Origin: Niastella populi
GTDB taxonomy: Bacteria > Bacteroidota > Bacteroidia > Chitinophagales > Chitinophagaceae
Length of the DNA: 64,000 nt
Direction of reading: 5' to 3'
NCBI RefSeq assembly: GCF_002078015.1
Contig: NZ_LWBP01000199.1
Location: 124,001 to 188,000 of the forward strand
The notes beneath the pieces are model-generated. The model saw only the letters and a program-made list of their open reading frames with translations. It did no database searches and was not told the DNA's origin. Positions 26,390 to 35,663 of this stretch are shown here, one piece after another (the stretch's first letter is position 1; each line of letters begins with the position of its first letter). The position numbers and the translations under genes were made by a program.

Positions 26390-26511
26390 GGCCTTATTGG
26401 TTCGGGATAAATCAAGGACTAAATCAGCAGGCCGTAACCGGATGGGATTCGAGGTTTGAAAGATAGTAAAAAATACACACCCATTTTCTATTAGATCCAG
26501 ATCTTTCGTTT

Positions 26512-26519
26512 TATTTTTG
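26512..26519 (+). promoter_or_regulatory. -7 box of a small membrane-protein gene
   Basis: TATTTTTG matches TAnnTTTG. Transcription would begin near 26525, about 12 bases before the ATG at 26537. No convincing -33 TTTG is present. Confidence 0.45.
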
Positions 26520-26536
26520 CGGCAAAATTTTACCAT

Positions 26537-26689
26537 ATGGCTAAAGGCGCTTCTAAATTTTTGTACTGGATCCTGTTCCTGGTTTCTACTGCTGCATTTC
26601 TTTTTGCTATTGCTATCGGCTGGCCTTATCTGACCATGATCCTGCCTTTCGTTTGTACTTTTTTTGTATTGGCGATGGACATTATTTAA
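26537..26689 (+). CDS. Very small membrane protein
   Basis: A 50-codon frame begins MAKGASKFLYWILFLVSTAA and is hydrophobic throughout, with two likely membrane spans (about 8-28 and 31-48) and a short polar start. A TAnnTTTG box sits just upstream and a perfect terminator hairpin lies 80 bases downstream, so a dedicated short transcript is plausible. No family is recognised. Confidence 0.6.
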   Translation: MAKGASKFLYWILFLVSTAAFLFAIAIGWPYLTMILPFVCTFFVLAMDII

Positions 26690-26771
26690 TCGGCAATGCC
26701 TCATACGCTGCTGATTTTCTGATTTAATTCGTGCTTCATATTATTTGAAATTTTAGAAGTTATTATAAAAA

Positions 26772-26804
26772 ACATGCCCCCGCCAAAAGCGGGGGCATGT
26801 TTTT
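26772..26804. terminator. Strong bidirectional terminator
   Basis: ACATGCCCCCGC (26772-26783) pairs perfectly with GCGGGGGCATGT (26789-26800), flanked by A runs on one side and T runs on the other. It can serve the small membrane gene on the plus strand. Confidence 0.85.
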
Positions 26805-26872
26805 AAGCATATTGATACAATTATCTTGAGACGTCTCGAAATAGATAAGCTGATGAGCTTGCGGCATCCATT

Positions 26873-26905
26873 TGCCGACTGCCGATTCACGATTCACGAT
26901 TCACG
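26873..26905. repeat. Single heptamer arm at the L,D-transpeptidase 3' end
   Basis: Units TGCCGAC, TGCCGAT, TCACGAT, TCACGAT and TCACG follow each other with a 7-base period. The arm ends 3 bases from the stop codon of the minus-strand gene (26908-26910). Confidence 0.75.
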
Positions 26906-26907
26906 CT

Positions 26908-28095
26908 TTACTGCACACTCCCAATCACCTCTTTCTCCGGCTTTTCTATAAAAATGGTTTGTTTCAGTTTCACGCTAACGGTTTGTTCGTGTTTTATGGC
27001 CGGTGTCCATTGCGGCATGTTCTCAAAAGCCTCAATGAGCCTGTCGTTAAGGTCGTCATTGCCGCCTTTGATCACATTGGCATAGATCACTTTTCCTTCC
27101 TTGTTTATTACAAACTCCACCATGGCAAAGGTCTTCGACTGATCTTCTAAAAGATAAGGCGCCATTTCCGTGCTCAGCTTATCAATAAAGGCCTGGAACT
27201 TATCATTTCCACCCGGGAATACCGGCAGGCGCTCAACCACCGCGGAAATTTCAGCCGGGTTATAGGTCTTCAGCGGACGGCGCTCTTTCTTCACTACCAC
27301 ATGTTCCTTTTCTTTTGGTAGAATGCCTTCAACCAGGTAATCGCCTTTTTTCGTTACCATGATGATGGGCAGCTTTTTTGTCTTTTCAAAATATGCATAG
27401 GCATGCCTCAACTCTTCCGACAGCATTTTATATTCCGGAAAATCTTTTACATATTTTCTCAGGAATTCGCTGCTCCGCGGATTCTGGAACCGGATGGGGA
27501 AAATATGCACCGGAATGAAATCCTGTCCGGCATTGCGGGCATGCGCCGCAAGAATATATAATTCCTCTATTTGTTCATTATTTACCGGAATACAACCGGT
27601 GGTAACGCAACTTCCATGAATATAGATATCGCCGCCGGGCATCAGGGAATCGCTGAGGATCCTGTCGGAGGCATTGGGATAATTTAAACCGAGCGACAGG
27701 TGATACTGGCTTTTTGGATTGAATTCATTGATGTAATAAAAACCTTCGGGCACCTGGTAATCGCCCTGCATACGTTTGGGGCCCAATGAACCGGCCAAAG
27801 CGCATACTCTATACGTTTTAAACAGGGAGAATTTTTCATTCATTTCCTGTTTCACCCAAACTTCTATCTGGCTGTCATACTTGAATGAACGAATGTAAAT
27901 GTATTTGGCAGGCCATTCCAGCCGTTTTTCCCGGAACTGCTTCATGAGGGTATCTTCCTTACGTTTCAACGCTTCGTTCATACGCGGAAAGGAACGCTGG
28001 TAATCAATAAAATTAAAACCCGACGCAGCAGTTTGCGCCGTTGCTGTTTTAATCAGGCATAAAGCCCCCAGTAAAAGTATATACGAGTATCTCAT
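26908..28095 (-). CDS. L,D-transpeptidase-family protein fused to a TonB C-terminal domain
   Basis: This 395-residue exported protein (signal peptide to about 20, ending TATAQ) has a YkuD/YafK-type L,D-transpeptidase domain at about 60-230, with IYIHGSCVTTGCIPV giving His160 and catalytic Cys168. Its C-terminal part (about 290-388) resembles the TonB C-terminal domain, with FVINKEGKVIYANVIKGG and MPQWTPAIK. The first part would cross-link or edit peptidoglycan. The second resembles the domain that contacts outer-membrane receptors or peptidoglycan. There is no N-terminal TonB membrane anchor or proline-rich span, so it is unlikely to transmit energy. Confidence 0.85.
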   Translation of the reverse strand: MRYSYILLLGALCLIKTATAQTAASGFNFIDYQRSFPRMNEALKRKEDTLMKQFREKRLEWPAKYIYIRSFKYDSQIEVWVKQEMNEKFSLFKTYRVCALAGSLGPKRMQGDYQVPEGFYYINEFNPKSQYHLSLGLNYPNASDRILSDSLMPGGDIYIHGSCVTTGCIPVNNEQIEELYILAAHARNAGQDFIPVHIFPIRFQNPRSSEFLRKYVKDFPEYKMLSEELRHAYAYFEKTKKLPIIMVTKKGDYLVEGILPKEKEHVVVKKERRPLKTYNPAEISAVVERLPVFPGGNDKFQAFIDKLSTEMAPYLLEDQSKTFAMVEFVINKEGKVIYANVIKGGNDDLNDRLIEAFENMPQWTPAIKHEQTVSVKLKQTIFIEKPEKEVIGSVQ

Positions 28096-28570
28096 GTAAG
28101 GTAACTGGAATTTGAACGCAAAATAGGTTATGATTATTTACTCACTTTTCACAATCGGTGTTAAAATTAATACAAACAAAGCACCAAAAAACACTTTAGC
28201 TTATTCACATTGTGGAAAAACTACAAGTCATTGGCCGTCATCTTACAACGGCTGTAATGCCCGATGGTGCTGCTAATTGCTTATAAATTACATATTAGCA
28301 GGAAGTATTCTTCATTCTCAGGTGATTCAACAAGAAATAGGGAATAATGTTTAGTAAGGGTTACCGGTTGCCAGGGGATACAAAATACAGGAATGAGTTG
28401 CCGGTTGCAGGGGGAAACAAAATACAGTTTGCCCCGCTGATCGGGGTTACAGGTTTCATGGGAGAATGGCTTCGGTTTTAGCGTACTAAGAAACTGGTTT
28501 TGAAGCCTGAGTAGAAGGCTTTTCACGATTCACAGCCTGCCCCGGTACAGTGGGGGATTGCCCGATTCTT
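28096..28570. other. Intergenic with short direct repeats
   Basis: Two copies of a roughly 25-base phrase (GGTTGCCAGGGGATACAAAA-like, starting near 28366 and 28403) stand in tandem, followed by a GCCCCG...CGGGGT hairpin (28431-28447). No believable gene is present. The minus-strand frame at 28281-28526 lacks protein character. Confidence 0.5.
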
Positions 28571-28623
28571 GAAAAAAAGATAGTCCGGCCACAGCCATTT
28601 GTTACCCTGGCTTAGCCGGACCC
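28571..28623 (-). terminator. Terminator of the hpd gene
   Basis: Read on the minus strand, GTCCGGC (28621-28615) pairs with GCCGGAC (28589-28583) and is followed by a T run opposite the A run at 28572-28578. Confidence 0.65.
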
Positions 28624-28655
28624 TCTTCAGAACAGCAGATCTTCTCAATAATAAA

Positions 28656-29783
28656 TTATAAGTTACCTCTCAGTTCCTGCTCCCGCTCAATGGCTTCGAA
28701 GAGGGCTTTGAAGTTCCCTTTTCCAAAACTTTTGGCGCCTTTGCGTTGAATGATCTCGAAGAACAGCGTTGGCCTGTCCTCAACCGGGCGGGTAAATATC
28801 TGTAATAAGTAACCTTCATCGTCTCGATCAACCAAAATGCCCAGTTCTTTCAGCGGCTCCAGGTCTTCATCGATATGCCCTACCCTGTCGAGCAGATCAT
28901 CGTAATATGTGCTGGGCACTTTCAGGAATTCAACACCCCGGTCGCGCAGCGTTGTTACCGTTTCCACAATATCGTTAGTTGCCAGGGCTACGTGCTGGCA
29001 GCCTTCGCCATCGTAATACTCGAGGTATTCTTCTACCTGTGATTTCTTTTTGCCTTCTGCAGGTTCGTTGATGGGGAATTTCACAAAGCCATTGCCATTG
29101 CTCATTACCTTACTCATCAGGGCTGAATATTCGGTTGAAATATCATTGTCGTCAAAGCTCAGGATGTTGCGAAAGCCCAGCACTTCTTCATAAAAGCTTA
29201 CCCATTTGTTCATCTGGTTCCAGCCTACATTGCCCACGCAATGGTCAACATACTGCAAGCCGGTGGAGGCAGGATTATATACCGTTTTCCATTCTTTGAA
29301 ACCGGGCATAAAAGCGCCGGTATAGTTCTTTCTTTCAACAAAGAGGTGCACGGTTTCGCCATAGGTATGAATACCGCTGAGCACCACTTCGCCATGTTCA
29401 TCATTGAAGCGGGTGGGTTCCATGTAGCTTTTACCACCGCGTTTGGTAGTTTCTTCCCAGGCTTTGGCGGCATCCTGCACCCGAAGGGCCAGTACTTTTA
29501 CGCCATCGCCATGTTTGTAAATATGATCGGCAATGGGATTGCCGGCCCGTAAAGGAGTGGTGAGCACAAAGGTGAGCTTGTTCTGACGGATGGCGTAACT
29601 GGCGCGGTCTTTTACGCCTGTTTCCGGACCGGCATATGCCAGCGACTGAAAGCCGAAAGCCGTTTTGTAGAAGTGGGCGGCCTGTTTGGCATTCCCTACA
29701 TAAAACTCAACATAATCGGTTCCTTCGAGCGGTAGAAAATCGGTTTGCGTGTTTGGCGCAGCCGCCATTGATGTCTTTGACAT
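28656..29783 (-). CDS. hpd: 4-hydroxyphenylpyruvate dioxygenase
   Basis: From MSKTSMAAAP this is a 375-residue Fe(II) enzyme of tyrosine breakdown that converts 4-hydroxyphenylpyruvate to homogentisate. It has two glyoxalase-like halves (about 18-155 and 175-350). The iron ligands are in place: His181 in YVDHCVGNVG, His264 in GCQHVALAT and Glu343 in LFFEIIQRKG. A longer frame to 29828 adds 15 residues without family likeness. No homogentisate dioxygenase lies next to it, so the pathway is scattered. A terminator follows. Confidence 0.95.
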   Translation of the reverse strand: MSKTSMAAAPNTQTDFLPLEGTDYVEFYVGNAKQAAHFYKTAFGFQSLAYAGPETGVKDRASYAIRQNKLTFVLTTPLRAGNPIADHIYKHGDGVKVLALRVQDAAKAWEETTKRGGKSYMEPTRFNDEHGEVVLSGIHTYGETVHLFVERKNYTGAFMPGFKEWKTVYNPASTGLQYVDHCVGNVGWNQMNKWVSFYEEVLGFRNILSFDDNDISTEYSALMSKVMSNGNGFVKFPINEPAEGKKKSQVEEYLEYYDGEGCQHVALATNDIVETVTTLRDRGVEFLKVPSTYYDDLLDRVGHIDEDLEPLKELGILVDRDDEGYLLQIFTRPVEDRPTLFFEIIQRKGAKSFGKGNFKALFEAIEREQELRGNL

Positions 29784-29883
29784 GCTATTTTGTTTAAATG
29801 ATATTAAAGCACTATGCTGGCAGAACAATCAAAACAATTGCAGCCGGCAGTAAAAGAATAGAAATGTAAGTGGTGGGAATTTC

Positions 29884-29982
29884 CTACTTCATAAAAGGGC
29901 TGCCCATGGCCAATGCCTCCATCAACAGGCAGTAGCCCATGCGTTTATCGTTAAAAACCTTATGTGGGTAATCGGGTTTCAT
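29884..29982 (-). CDS. Possible 32-residue peptide upstream of hpd
   Basis: A short frame begins MKPDYPHKVFNDKRMGYCLL and ends SPFMK. It starts about 15 bases after a TAnnTTTG box, between that promoter and hpd. It could be a small protein, an upstream peptide in the hpd leader, or chance. No family is recognised. Confidence 0.25.
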   Translation of the reverse strand: MKPDYPHKVFNDKRMGYCLLMEALAMGSPFMK

Positions 29983-29996
29983 TCGTATTGATACGG

Positions 29997-30004
29997 CAAA
30001 TATA
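29997..30004 (-). promoter_or_regulatory. -7 box upstream of hpd
   Basis: TATATTTG on the minus strand matches TAnnTTTG. No clear -33 element is seen. The leader to hpd would be about 200 bases and include the short frame at 29884-29982. Confidence 0.4.
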
Positions 30005-30041
30005 GAATAATTACTCCTCTTCCCCTACACCCCGACTTCCC

Positions 30042-30049
30042 TATCTTTG
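30042..30049 (+). promoter_or_regulatory. -7 box of purK
   Basis: TATCTTTG fits TAnnTTTG exactly and lies 21 bases before the purK ATG. No TTTG is seen at -33. Confidence 0.5.
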
Positions 30050-30070
30050 CCGCTTAATTAAAAACTAACC

Positions 30071-31192
30071 ATGCAAAAAATCGGAATCCTTGGTGGCGGA
30101 CAATTAGGTAGAATGTTATTACAGGCCGCTGCCAACTATCCTGTTGAAACCTTTATCCTTGAAAACGATGAACAATGCCCCTCAGCTCATTTATGCCACC
30201 ATTTCATAAAAGGAGATATCCGCAATTTTGATGATGTGTACAATTTTGGAAAAGGATTGAACGCCATTACCATTGAAATTGAGTCGGTGAACGTGGATGC
30301 CCTTGAAAAACTGGAACAGGAAGGCGTTCGGGTATACCCCCGCCCCGCAGCCCTTCGTACCATAAAAAACAAAATACATCAGAAAGAATTCTATAAACAA
30401 CATCAAATTCCTACTTCCGCCTTTGTAGTTACCCAAAACCTGGGCGAACTGCGGGCCAATGCGAACTTTCTGCCGGCCGTTCACAAAGTGGGCGAAGGCG
30501 GTTATGATGGCAAGGGCGTTCAGTTACTGAATAGCGCTGCCGATATAGAAAAAGGTTTCGACGCGCCGGCCGTACTGGAAAAAATGGTAACCATTCAGCG
30601 CGAAATATCAATGATCATTGCCGTCAATGAAAAAAACGAAACTGCTCTTTACCCGCCTGTTGATATGGTCGTTGACCCCCGCCTCAACCTGCTCGATTAC
30701 CAGATCAGTCCGGCCGAACTCACGGAAAAGGTATTATGGAAAGTGGAAGCTATTTCACTGGCTGTAGTAAAAGGTTTGAAAAGCCCGGGAATTTTTGCAG
30801 TTGAACTGTTTGTCGACAAACAGGGTGACGTATTCGTGAACGAAACCGCTCCGCGTGTGCATAACAGTGGCCATCATACTATAGAAGCCAATTACAGTTC
30901 GCAGTTCGATATGTTATGGCGCATTATGTTACAGTATCCGTTGGGGAACACCGATCCTATTTTACCAGCCGCCATCGTGAATCTTGTAGGCGCTGCCGGT
31001 TTTGAGGGAGAAGCGAAATATGAAGGCCTGGTAGAAGTTTTGCAAATGGATAATGTATTCGTTCACCTCTATGGTAAAAAACAAACCAAACCCGGCCGCA
31101 AGATGGGGCATGTAACTATCGTCAGTAAAGAGAAACAGGATTTAACGTATAAAGCGAACAGGATTAAAAACATATTAAAAGTAGTGAGTTAG
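30071..31192 (+). CDS. purK: 5-(carboxyamino)imidazole ribonucleotide synthase
   Basis: This is a 373-residue ATP-grasp enzyme of purine synthesis that makes N5-CAIR from AIR, bicarbonate and ATP in the cytoplasm. It starts with the nucleotide-fold signature KIGILGGGQLGRML, contains the ATP-grasp loop KVGEGGYDGKGVQLL at about 137-151 and the characteristic VNETAPRVHNSGHHTIEA near 255-272. Length is typical. Its partner purE lies 6.3 kb downstream on the same strand, separated by an efflux operon and an S23-family gene. Confidence 0.96.
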   Translation: MQKIGILGGGQLGRMLLQAAANYPVETFILENDEQCPSAHLCHHFIKGDIRNFDDVYNFGKGLNAITIEIESVNVDALEKLEQEGVRVYPRPAALRTIKNKIHQKEFYKQHQIPTSAFVVTQNLGELRANANFLPAVHKVGEGGYDGKGVQLLNSAADIEKGFDAPAVLEKMVTIQREISMIIAVNEKNETALYPPVDMVVDPRLNLLDYQISPAELTEKVLWKVEAISLAVVKGLKSPGIFAVELFVDKQGDVFVNETAPRVHNSGHHTIEANYSSQFDMLWRIMLQYPLGNTDPILPAAIVNLVGAAGFEGEAKYEGLVEVLQMDNVFVHLYGKKQTKPGRKMGHVTIVSKEKQDLTYKANRIKNILKVVS

Positions 31193-31221
31193 TATCTGTT
31201 CTGCCTGCCGTTCATACCCTT

Positions 31222-31256
31222 TTTGGTTATGGTCCTTAGTTAAAACATTAATTTTG
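31222..31256 (+). promoter_or_regulatory. Likely promoter of the RND efflux operon
   Basis: TTTG (31222-31225) and TAATTTTG (31249-31256) are 23 bases apart, at the long end of the accepted spacing. The leader to the adaptor gene would be about 125 bases. Confidence 0.45.
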
Positions 31257-31388
31257 CGGGCGTGAAACAAGTAACATTTAACGGTAAACAAGGAAAAGTA
31301 TATCCCGGATTAAGAATGGATTAATACGGAATATTTTTTCTCGTTTGCCGTTTCCTGTTTTGCGCTAAAACAAACTATAAACACTCAG

Positions 31389-32444
31389 ATGAACCGTAAA
31401 AGCCGGATTGTAATTGGAATAATTCTGTCCTTCATTTTTGTATCCTGCAAAGACGAAAAAAAAGAAGCCCCTGCAGGAAATGCCGGCCGTACCGGCGGTA
31501 ATCGTCCCGTACAGGCTGAAGCATTTATTGTAAAGACAAAAGCCCTTAGTGAGAACCTTGAAATTCCCGGCACCCTGTTACCTTTTGAAGTTACGGAGAT
31601 CAGGCCAGAGATCTCGGGCCGTGTGATATCTTTAAATATTCCGGAAGGAAGTTTTGTACAAAAAGGAACTTTGCTGGTAAAGTTGTTCGACAGTGACCTG
31701 CAGGCACAGTTAAAGAAATTACAGGTGCAGTTGGAGATCGCTCAGAAAACAGCCGAACGCCAGGAGGCTTTGTTAAAGATAGAAGGTATCAGCAAACAGG
31801 AAGTTGACCTTAGCCAGTTGCAGGTGAGCAACCTGAAAGCGGATATTGAACTGGTGAAAGTCGATATCGGCAAAACGGAAATAAGAGCGCCATATACAGG
31901 CCGTATAGGGTTGAAGAGCATTAGCAATGGCGCCTATATTACACCGGCTACCCTTATAACTACCATTAGCCAGGTGAGCCAGTTGAAACTGGAGTTTTCG
32001 GTACCTGAGAAATACAGCGAAGCCATGCACAAAGGCAGGAAGGTGAACTTCAATATCGCAGGCTCCGATAGTAAATTCAATGCTTCGATATTGGCAACCG
32101 AATCGAACATAGAGGCCAACACGCGTACATTGAAAGTACGGGCGGTAGTACAGGGTAATCACAACCTGCTGGTGCCCGGTGCTTTTGCCAAAGTGAATTT
32201 GCAGTTGGGTAAGAACGACCATTCGCTGATCGTTCCTTCGCAGGCAGTGATTCCGCAGGCGCGTAACAAACGGGTGATCGTTTATAAAGATGGTAAAGCC
32301 GATTTTGCCGTAGTTACTACCGGCATTCGCGATTCGTCGTATGTGCAGGTACTGGATGGCGTGAAGGAAGGAGATACAGTGTTGACAACGGCTTTGCTGG
32401 CAATACGCCCTGATAGTAAAATTAAATTAACCAAAGTACAATAA
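31389..32444 (+). CDS. RND efflux periplasmic adaptor (membrane fusion) lipoprotein
   Basis: This 351-residue protein has a lipoprotein signal ending FVSC (Cys22). It shows the order barrel/lipoyl/helical hairpin/lipoyl/barrel: PEISGRVISLNIPEGSFVQK (lipoyl half), a coiled hairpin about 95-150 and APYTGRIGLKSISNG (second half). It bridges the inner-membrane pump and TolC channel in the periplasm. The pump gene begins 9 bases later. No local regulator gene is present. Confidence 0.93.
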   Translation: MNRKSRIVIGIILSFIFVSCKDEKKEAPAGNAGRTGGNRPVQAEAFIVKTKALSENLEIPGTLLPFEVTEIRPEISGRVISLNIPEGSFVQKGTLLVKLFDSDLQAQLKKLQVQLEIAQKTAERQEALLKIEGISKQEVDLSQLQVSNLKADIELVKVDIGKTEIRAPYTGRIGLKSISNGAYITPATLITTISQVSQLKLEFSVPEKYSEAMHKGRKVNFNIAGSDSKFNASILATESNIEANTRTLKVRAVVQGNHNLLVPGAFAKVNLQLGKNDHSLIVPSQAVIPQARNKRVIVYKDGKADFAVVTTGIRDSSYVQVLDGVKEGDTVLTTALLAIRPDSKIKLTKVQ

Positions 32445-32453
32445 GCGATTTTC

Positions 32454-35400
32454 ATGAACATTTCGGAACTGAGTTTACGGCGACCGGTGTTGGCAACGGT
32501 ACTGAACATCCTGATCGTGCTGTTTGGGGTGATCGGTTTTACCTACCTGGGCGTTCGTGATTATCCTGCTATTGACCCGCCCAACGTAAGCGTACGAACG
32601 CAATATCCTGGCGCCAATGCAGAGATCGTAGAATCACAAATAACCGAACCACTCGAAAAAGCCATCAATGGTATTGCGGGTGTAAGAAATATAACGTCAA
32701 CCAATAGCCAGGGAGTAAGCAGCATCAACGTAGAGTTCGACCTGAGCATCGACCTCGAAGCTGCGGCCAATGACGTGCGCGATAAAGTGTCGCAGGCGCA
32801 GCGCTCGTTACCCGATGACCTTCCTGCCCCGCCGGTGGTATCGAAGGCCGATGCGAGCTCCGATGCCATCATTTCCATGACGGTGCAAAGCAATACCCGC
32901 AATCAGCTGCAGATAACCGAGTATGCCACCAACGTACTGGTTGAACGGCTGCAAACCATTCCCGGGGTAAGCGGTATTCAGATCTGGGGCGAGAAGCGGT
33001 ATGCCATGCGCATCTGGTTCAACCCGGCCAAACTGAGTGCATACGGTTTAACACCCGGTGATGTACAGGCGGCGCTGAACAGGGAAAATGTGGAACTGCC
33101 TTCAGGTAAGATCACCGGTAATTCAACCGAGTTAACGGTTCGTACATTCGGCCGGCTTACAACGGAAGAGGATTTCAATAATGTTATCGTAAAGAATGTA
33201 AATGGCAGCGATATCCGGCTGAAAGATGTGGCCGAAGCAGTGCAGGGCCCCGAGAATGAAGAAACCATTCTGAAAGAAAGCCGTATTCCCATGATAGCGC
33301 TGGCGCTGGTGCCGCAGCCGGGAAGTAATTATGTTGCTATTTCAAACGAGTTCTACAAACGGCTCGATCAGCTGAAAAAAGAAGTGCCCGACGATATAAA
33401 ACTGGGTATAGCGCTCGATCAAACCAAATTCATCAAGAAGTCGATCTCGGAAGTAGAGGAAACACTGATCATTGCCCTGATTTTGGTGGTGCTGATCATT
33501 TATTTGTTCTTCCGCAGCTGGCTGATAGCCCTGAGGCCGCTGGTTGATATCCCCGTATCATTGATTGGCGCCTTCTTCATCATGTACCTGAGCGGGTTTA
33601 CGGTGAATGTATTGTCGCTGCTGGGTATTGTACTGGCAACCGGCCTGGTGGTGGATGATGGTATTGTGGTTACCGAGAACATCTTTAAAAAGATGGAAGA
33701 AGGAATGAACAAATACCAGGCGGCAAAAGAAGGTTCGAAGGAAATATATTTTGCGGTTATCGCAACCTCCATCACACTGGCCATTATCTTTTTACCCATC
33801 ATCTTCCTGCAGGGCTTTACCGGCCGGCTGTTCCGTGAGTTCGGTATTGTGGTAGCCGGTGCGGTGCTGATCTCTGCCGTGGTGTCGCTTACGCTTACAC
33901 CGGTACTTAACGTAAAGCTTACCCGCAATGTGCATAAACATGGCTGGTTCTATCATAAGACAGAGCCTTTCTTCCGCTGGATGGAAACCGGTTACTACAA
34001 TTCGTTGAAGCGGTTTATGCGTGTAAGATGGGTGGCCGGCATAATTGTGTTGGGTTGTATTACGCTTATCGTATTAATTTTCGGGAACATAAAATCTGAA
34101 CTGGCGCCATTGGAAGACCGCAGCCAGTTCCGTTTACAGGTAACGGCGCCCGAGGGTACATCGTTCGATTATATGGATGCCTATGTTGACCGGCTTGCGC
34201 AGTTTGTTATGGATTCGGTTCCTGAAGCCAGAACAGTGCTTACCGTTACCGCGCCCGGTTTCAGCGGTTCGGGCGCAACCAATACCGGTTTTGTTCGCGC
34301 AACGTTATCTGAACCCGGTGAACGTACCCGTTCACAACAGCAGATCGTCGATATGATCAACCGGAACCTGAGTAAATTCTCCGACGGTAAAGCATTTGCC
34401 ATTCAGGAACAAACCATTTCGGTGAACCGGCGCGCTGGCTTGCCGGTACAGTTCGTTATACAGAATAATGATTTCAATAAACTTGCCGAGGTATTGCCTA
34501 AATTCCTTGAACAGGCAAACAGGAACCCTGCATTCCAGGGCGTGGATGTAGATCTGAAGTTCAACAAACCGGAAGTTAGTTTACAGATAGACCGTCTTAA
34601 AGCCGCCCAGCTGGGTGTAAGTGTGGCCGATGTGTCGCAAACCCTGCAACTGGCGTTGAGTAACCTGCAGCTGGGGTATTTTTACCGTGCCGGTAAACAG
34701 TATTCAGTGATTGGCCAGGTAGCGCGGAACGACCGCGACGACCCCACCGATCTTAAGAATATTTATGTACGTAATAACCGGGGAGAGATCATTTCGCTCG
34801 ATAACCTGGTGACCATGCAGGAGCAAACCACCCCGCCTACCCTGTATCACTTCAACCGGTATAAATCGGCTACGGTTTCTGCCGGTGTGGCCCCGGGGCA
34901 TACCCTTGGCGAAGGTATTCAGGCGATGAAAGACATTGCCCAACCTTTACTCGATGAAACTTTTTCAACGGCACTGGCAGGCGCCAGCCGCGATTTTGAA
35001 GAAAGCTCCGGTAATATCATGTTCGCATTGGGACTGGCCATTCTGCTGATCTTTTTAGTTCTGGCGGCCCAGTTCGAAAGCTTTATAGACCCTATTATCA
35101 TCATTATTACGGTGCCCCTGGCCTTTGCCGGCGCCTTGCTGTCACTATGGTTGTTTGATCAGACCTTTAATATATTTTCACAAATCGGGATGATCATGCT
35201 GGTGGGGCTCGTTACCAAGAACGGGATCCTTATTGTGGAGTTTGCCAACCAGAAACAACATGCGGGCATGTCGAAGCGCGATGCGGTAATTGAAGCGGCC
35301 AGCGCCCGTTTGCGTCCCATTCTCATGACGAGCCTTGCTATGGCCCTGGGCGCATTGCCCATTGCATTGTCGCTGGGCGCGGCATCAACCAGCCGTATAC

Positions 35401-35546
35401 CCCTGGGTATTGTAATTGTAGGTGGTATCATGTTCTCGCTGATCCTGACGCTTTATGTGGTACCGGCCGTTTATTCGTTCCTGTCGCGCAAAAAACACAA
35501 AAGCGAAATGGAGCTGATGGACGAAAAAGAAGTTAGCAGAGCATAA
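32454..35546 (+). CDS. RND-type multidrug efflux pump, inner-membrane subunit
   Basis: This is a 1030-residue AcrB/MexB-like HAE1 transporter with 12 membrane spans. The proton-relay pair Asp-Asp is in GLVVDDGIVVTENI (about 401-414), and the relay Lys is in LVGLVTKNGILIVEF. It uses the proton gradient to export small molecules with the adaptor upstream and TolC protein downstream. The substrates are not predictable. Length is normal and there are no lesions. Confidence 0.95.
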   Translation: MNISELSLRRPVLATVLNILIVLFGVIGFTYLGVRDYPAIDPPNVSVRTQYPGANAEIVESQITEPLEKAINGIAGVRNITSTNSQGVSSINVEFDLSIDLEAAANDVRDKVSQAQRSLPDDLPAPPVVSKADASSDAIISMTVQSNTRNQLQITEYATNVLVERLQTIPGVSGIQIWGEKRYAMRIWFNPAKLSAYGLTPGDVQAALNRENVELPSGKITGNSTELTVRTFGRLTTEEDFNNVIVKNVNGSDIRLKDVAEAVQGPENEETILKESRIPMIALALVPQPGSNYVAISNEFYKRLDQLKKEVPDDIKLGIALDQTKFIKKSISEVEETLIIALILVVLIIYLFFRSWLIALRPLVDIPVSLIGAFFIMYLSGFTVNVLSLLGIVLATGLVVDDGIVVTENIFKKMEEGMNKYQAAKEGSKEIYFAVIATSITLAIIFLPIIFLQGFTGRLFREFGIVVAGAVLISAVVSLTLTPVLNVKLTRNVHKHGWFYHKTEPFFRWMETGYYNSLKRFMRVRWVAGIIVLGCITLIVLIFGNIKSELAPLEDRSQFRLQVTAPEGTSFDYMDAYVDRLAQFVMDSVPEARTVLTVTAPGFSGSGATNTGFVRATLSEPGERTRSQQQIVDMINRNLSKFSDGKAFAIQEQTISVNRRAGLPVQFVIQNNDFNKLAEVLPKFLEQANRNPAFQGVDVDLKFNKPEVSLQIDRLKAAQLGVSVADVSQTLQLALSNLQLGYFYRAGKQYSVIGQVARNDRDDPTDLKNIYVRNNRGEIISLDNLVTMQEQTTPPTLYHFNRYKSATVSAGVAPGHTLGEGIQAMKDIAQPLLDETFSTALAGASRDFEESSGNIMFALGLAILLIFLVLAAQFESFIDPIIIIITVPLAFAGALLSLWLFDQTFNIFSQIGMIMLVGLVTKNGILIVEFANQKQHAGMSKRDAVIEAASARLRPILMTSLAMALGALPIALSLGAASTSRIPLGIVIVGGIMFSLILTLYVVPAVYSFLSRKKHKSEMELMDEKEVSRA

Positions 35547-35547
35547 A

Positions 35548-35635
35548 TACAGGTTACATGTTACAGGTTTCAGGGCTTGCCCCGCGCTGCGGGGTTACCC
35601 GGTTAAAACAGCCATTTCCCTGGAACCTGTAACAG
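35548..35635. repeat. Inverted arms with a GC hairpin between pump and TolC genes
   Basis: The left arm (35548-35575, ACAGGTTACATGTTACAGG) and right arm (35618-35635, CCTGGAACCTGTAACAG-like) are complementary. Between them lies a GCCCCGC...GCGGGG hairpin (35579-35594). The left arm begins two bases after the pump stop codon. Confidence 0.7.
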
Positions 35636-35663
35636 TTTCAATAAACAAACAGTTTCTCCTTAT

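Noticed and set aside
26348-26704. 118-codon minus-strand frame
   Set aside because: Antisense to a better small membrane-protein frame with its own -7 box; also overlaps the glucanotransferase promoter.
28281-28526. 81-codon minus-strand frame
   Set aside because: Runs through two short direct repeats and a GC hairpin; no protein character.
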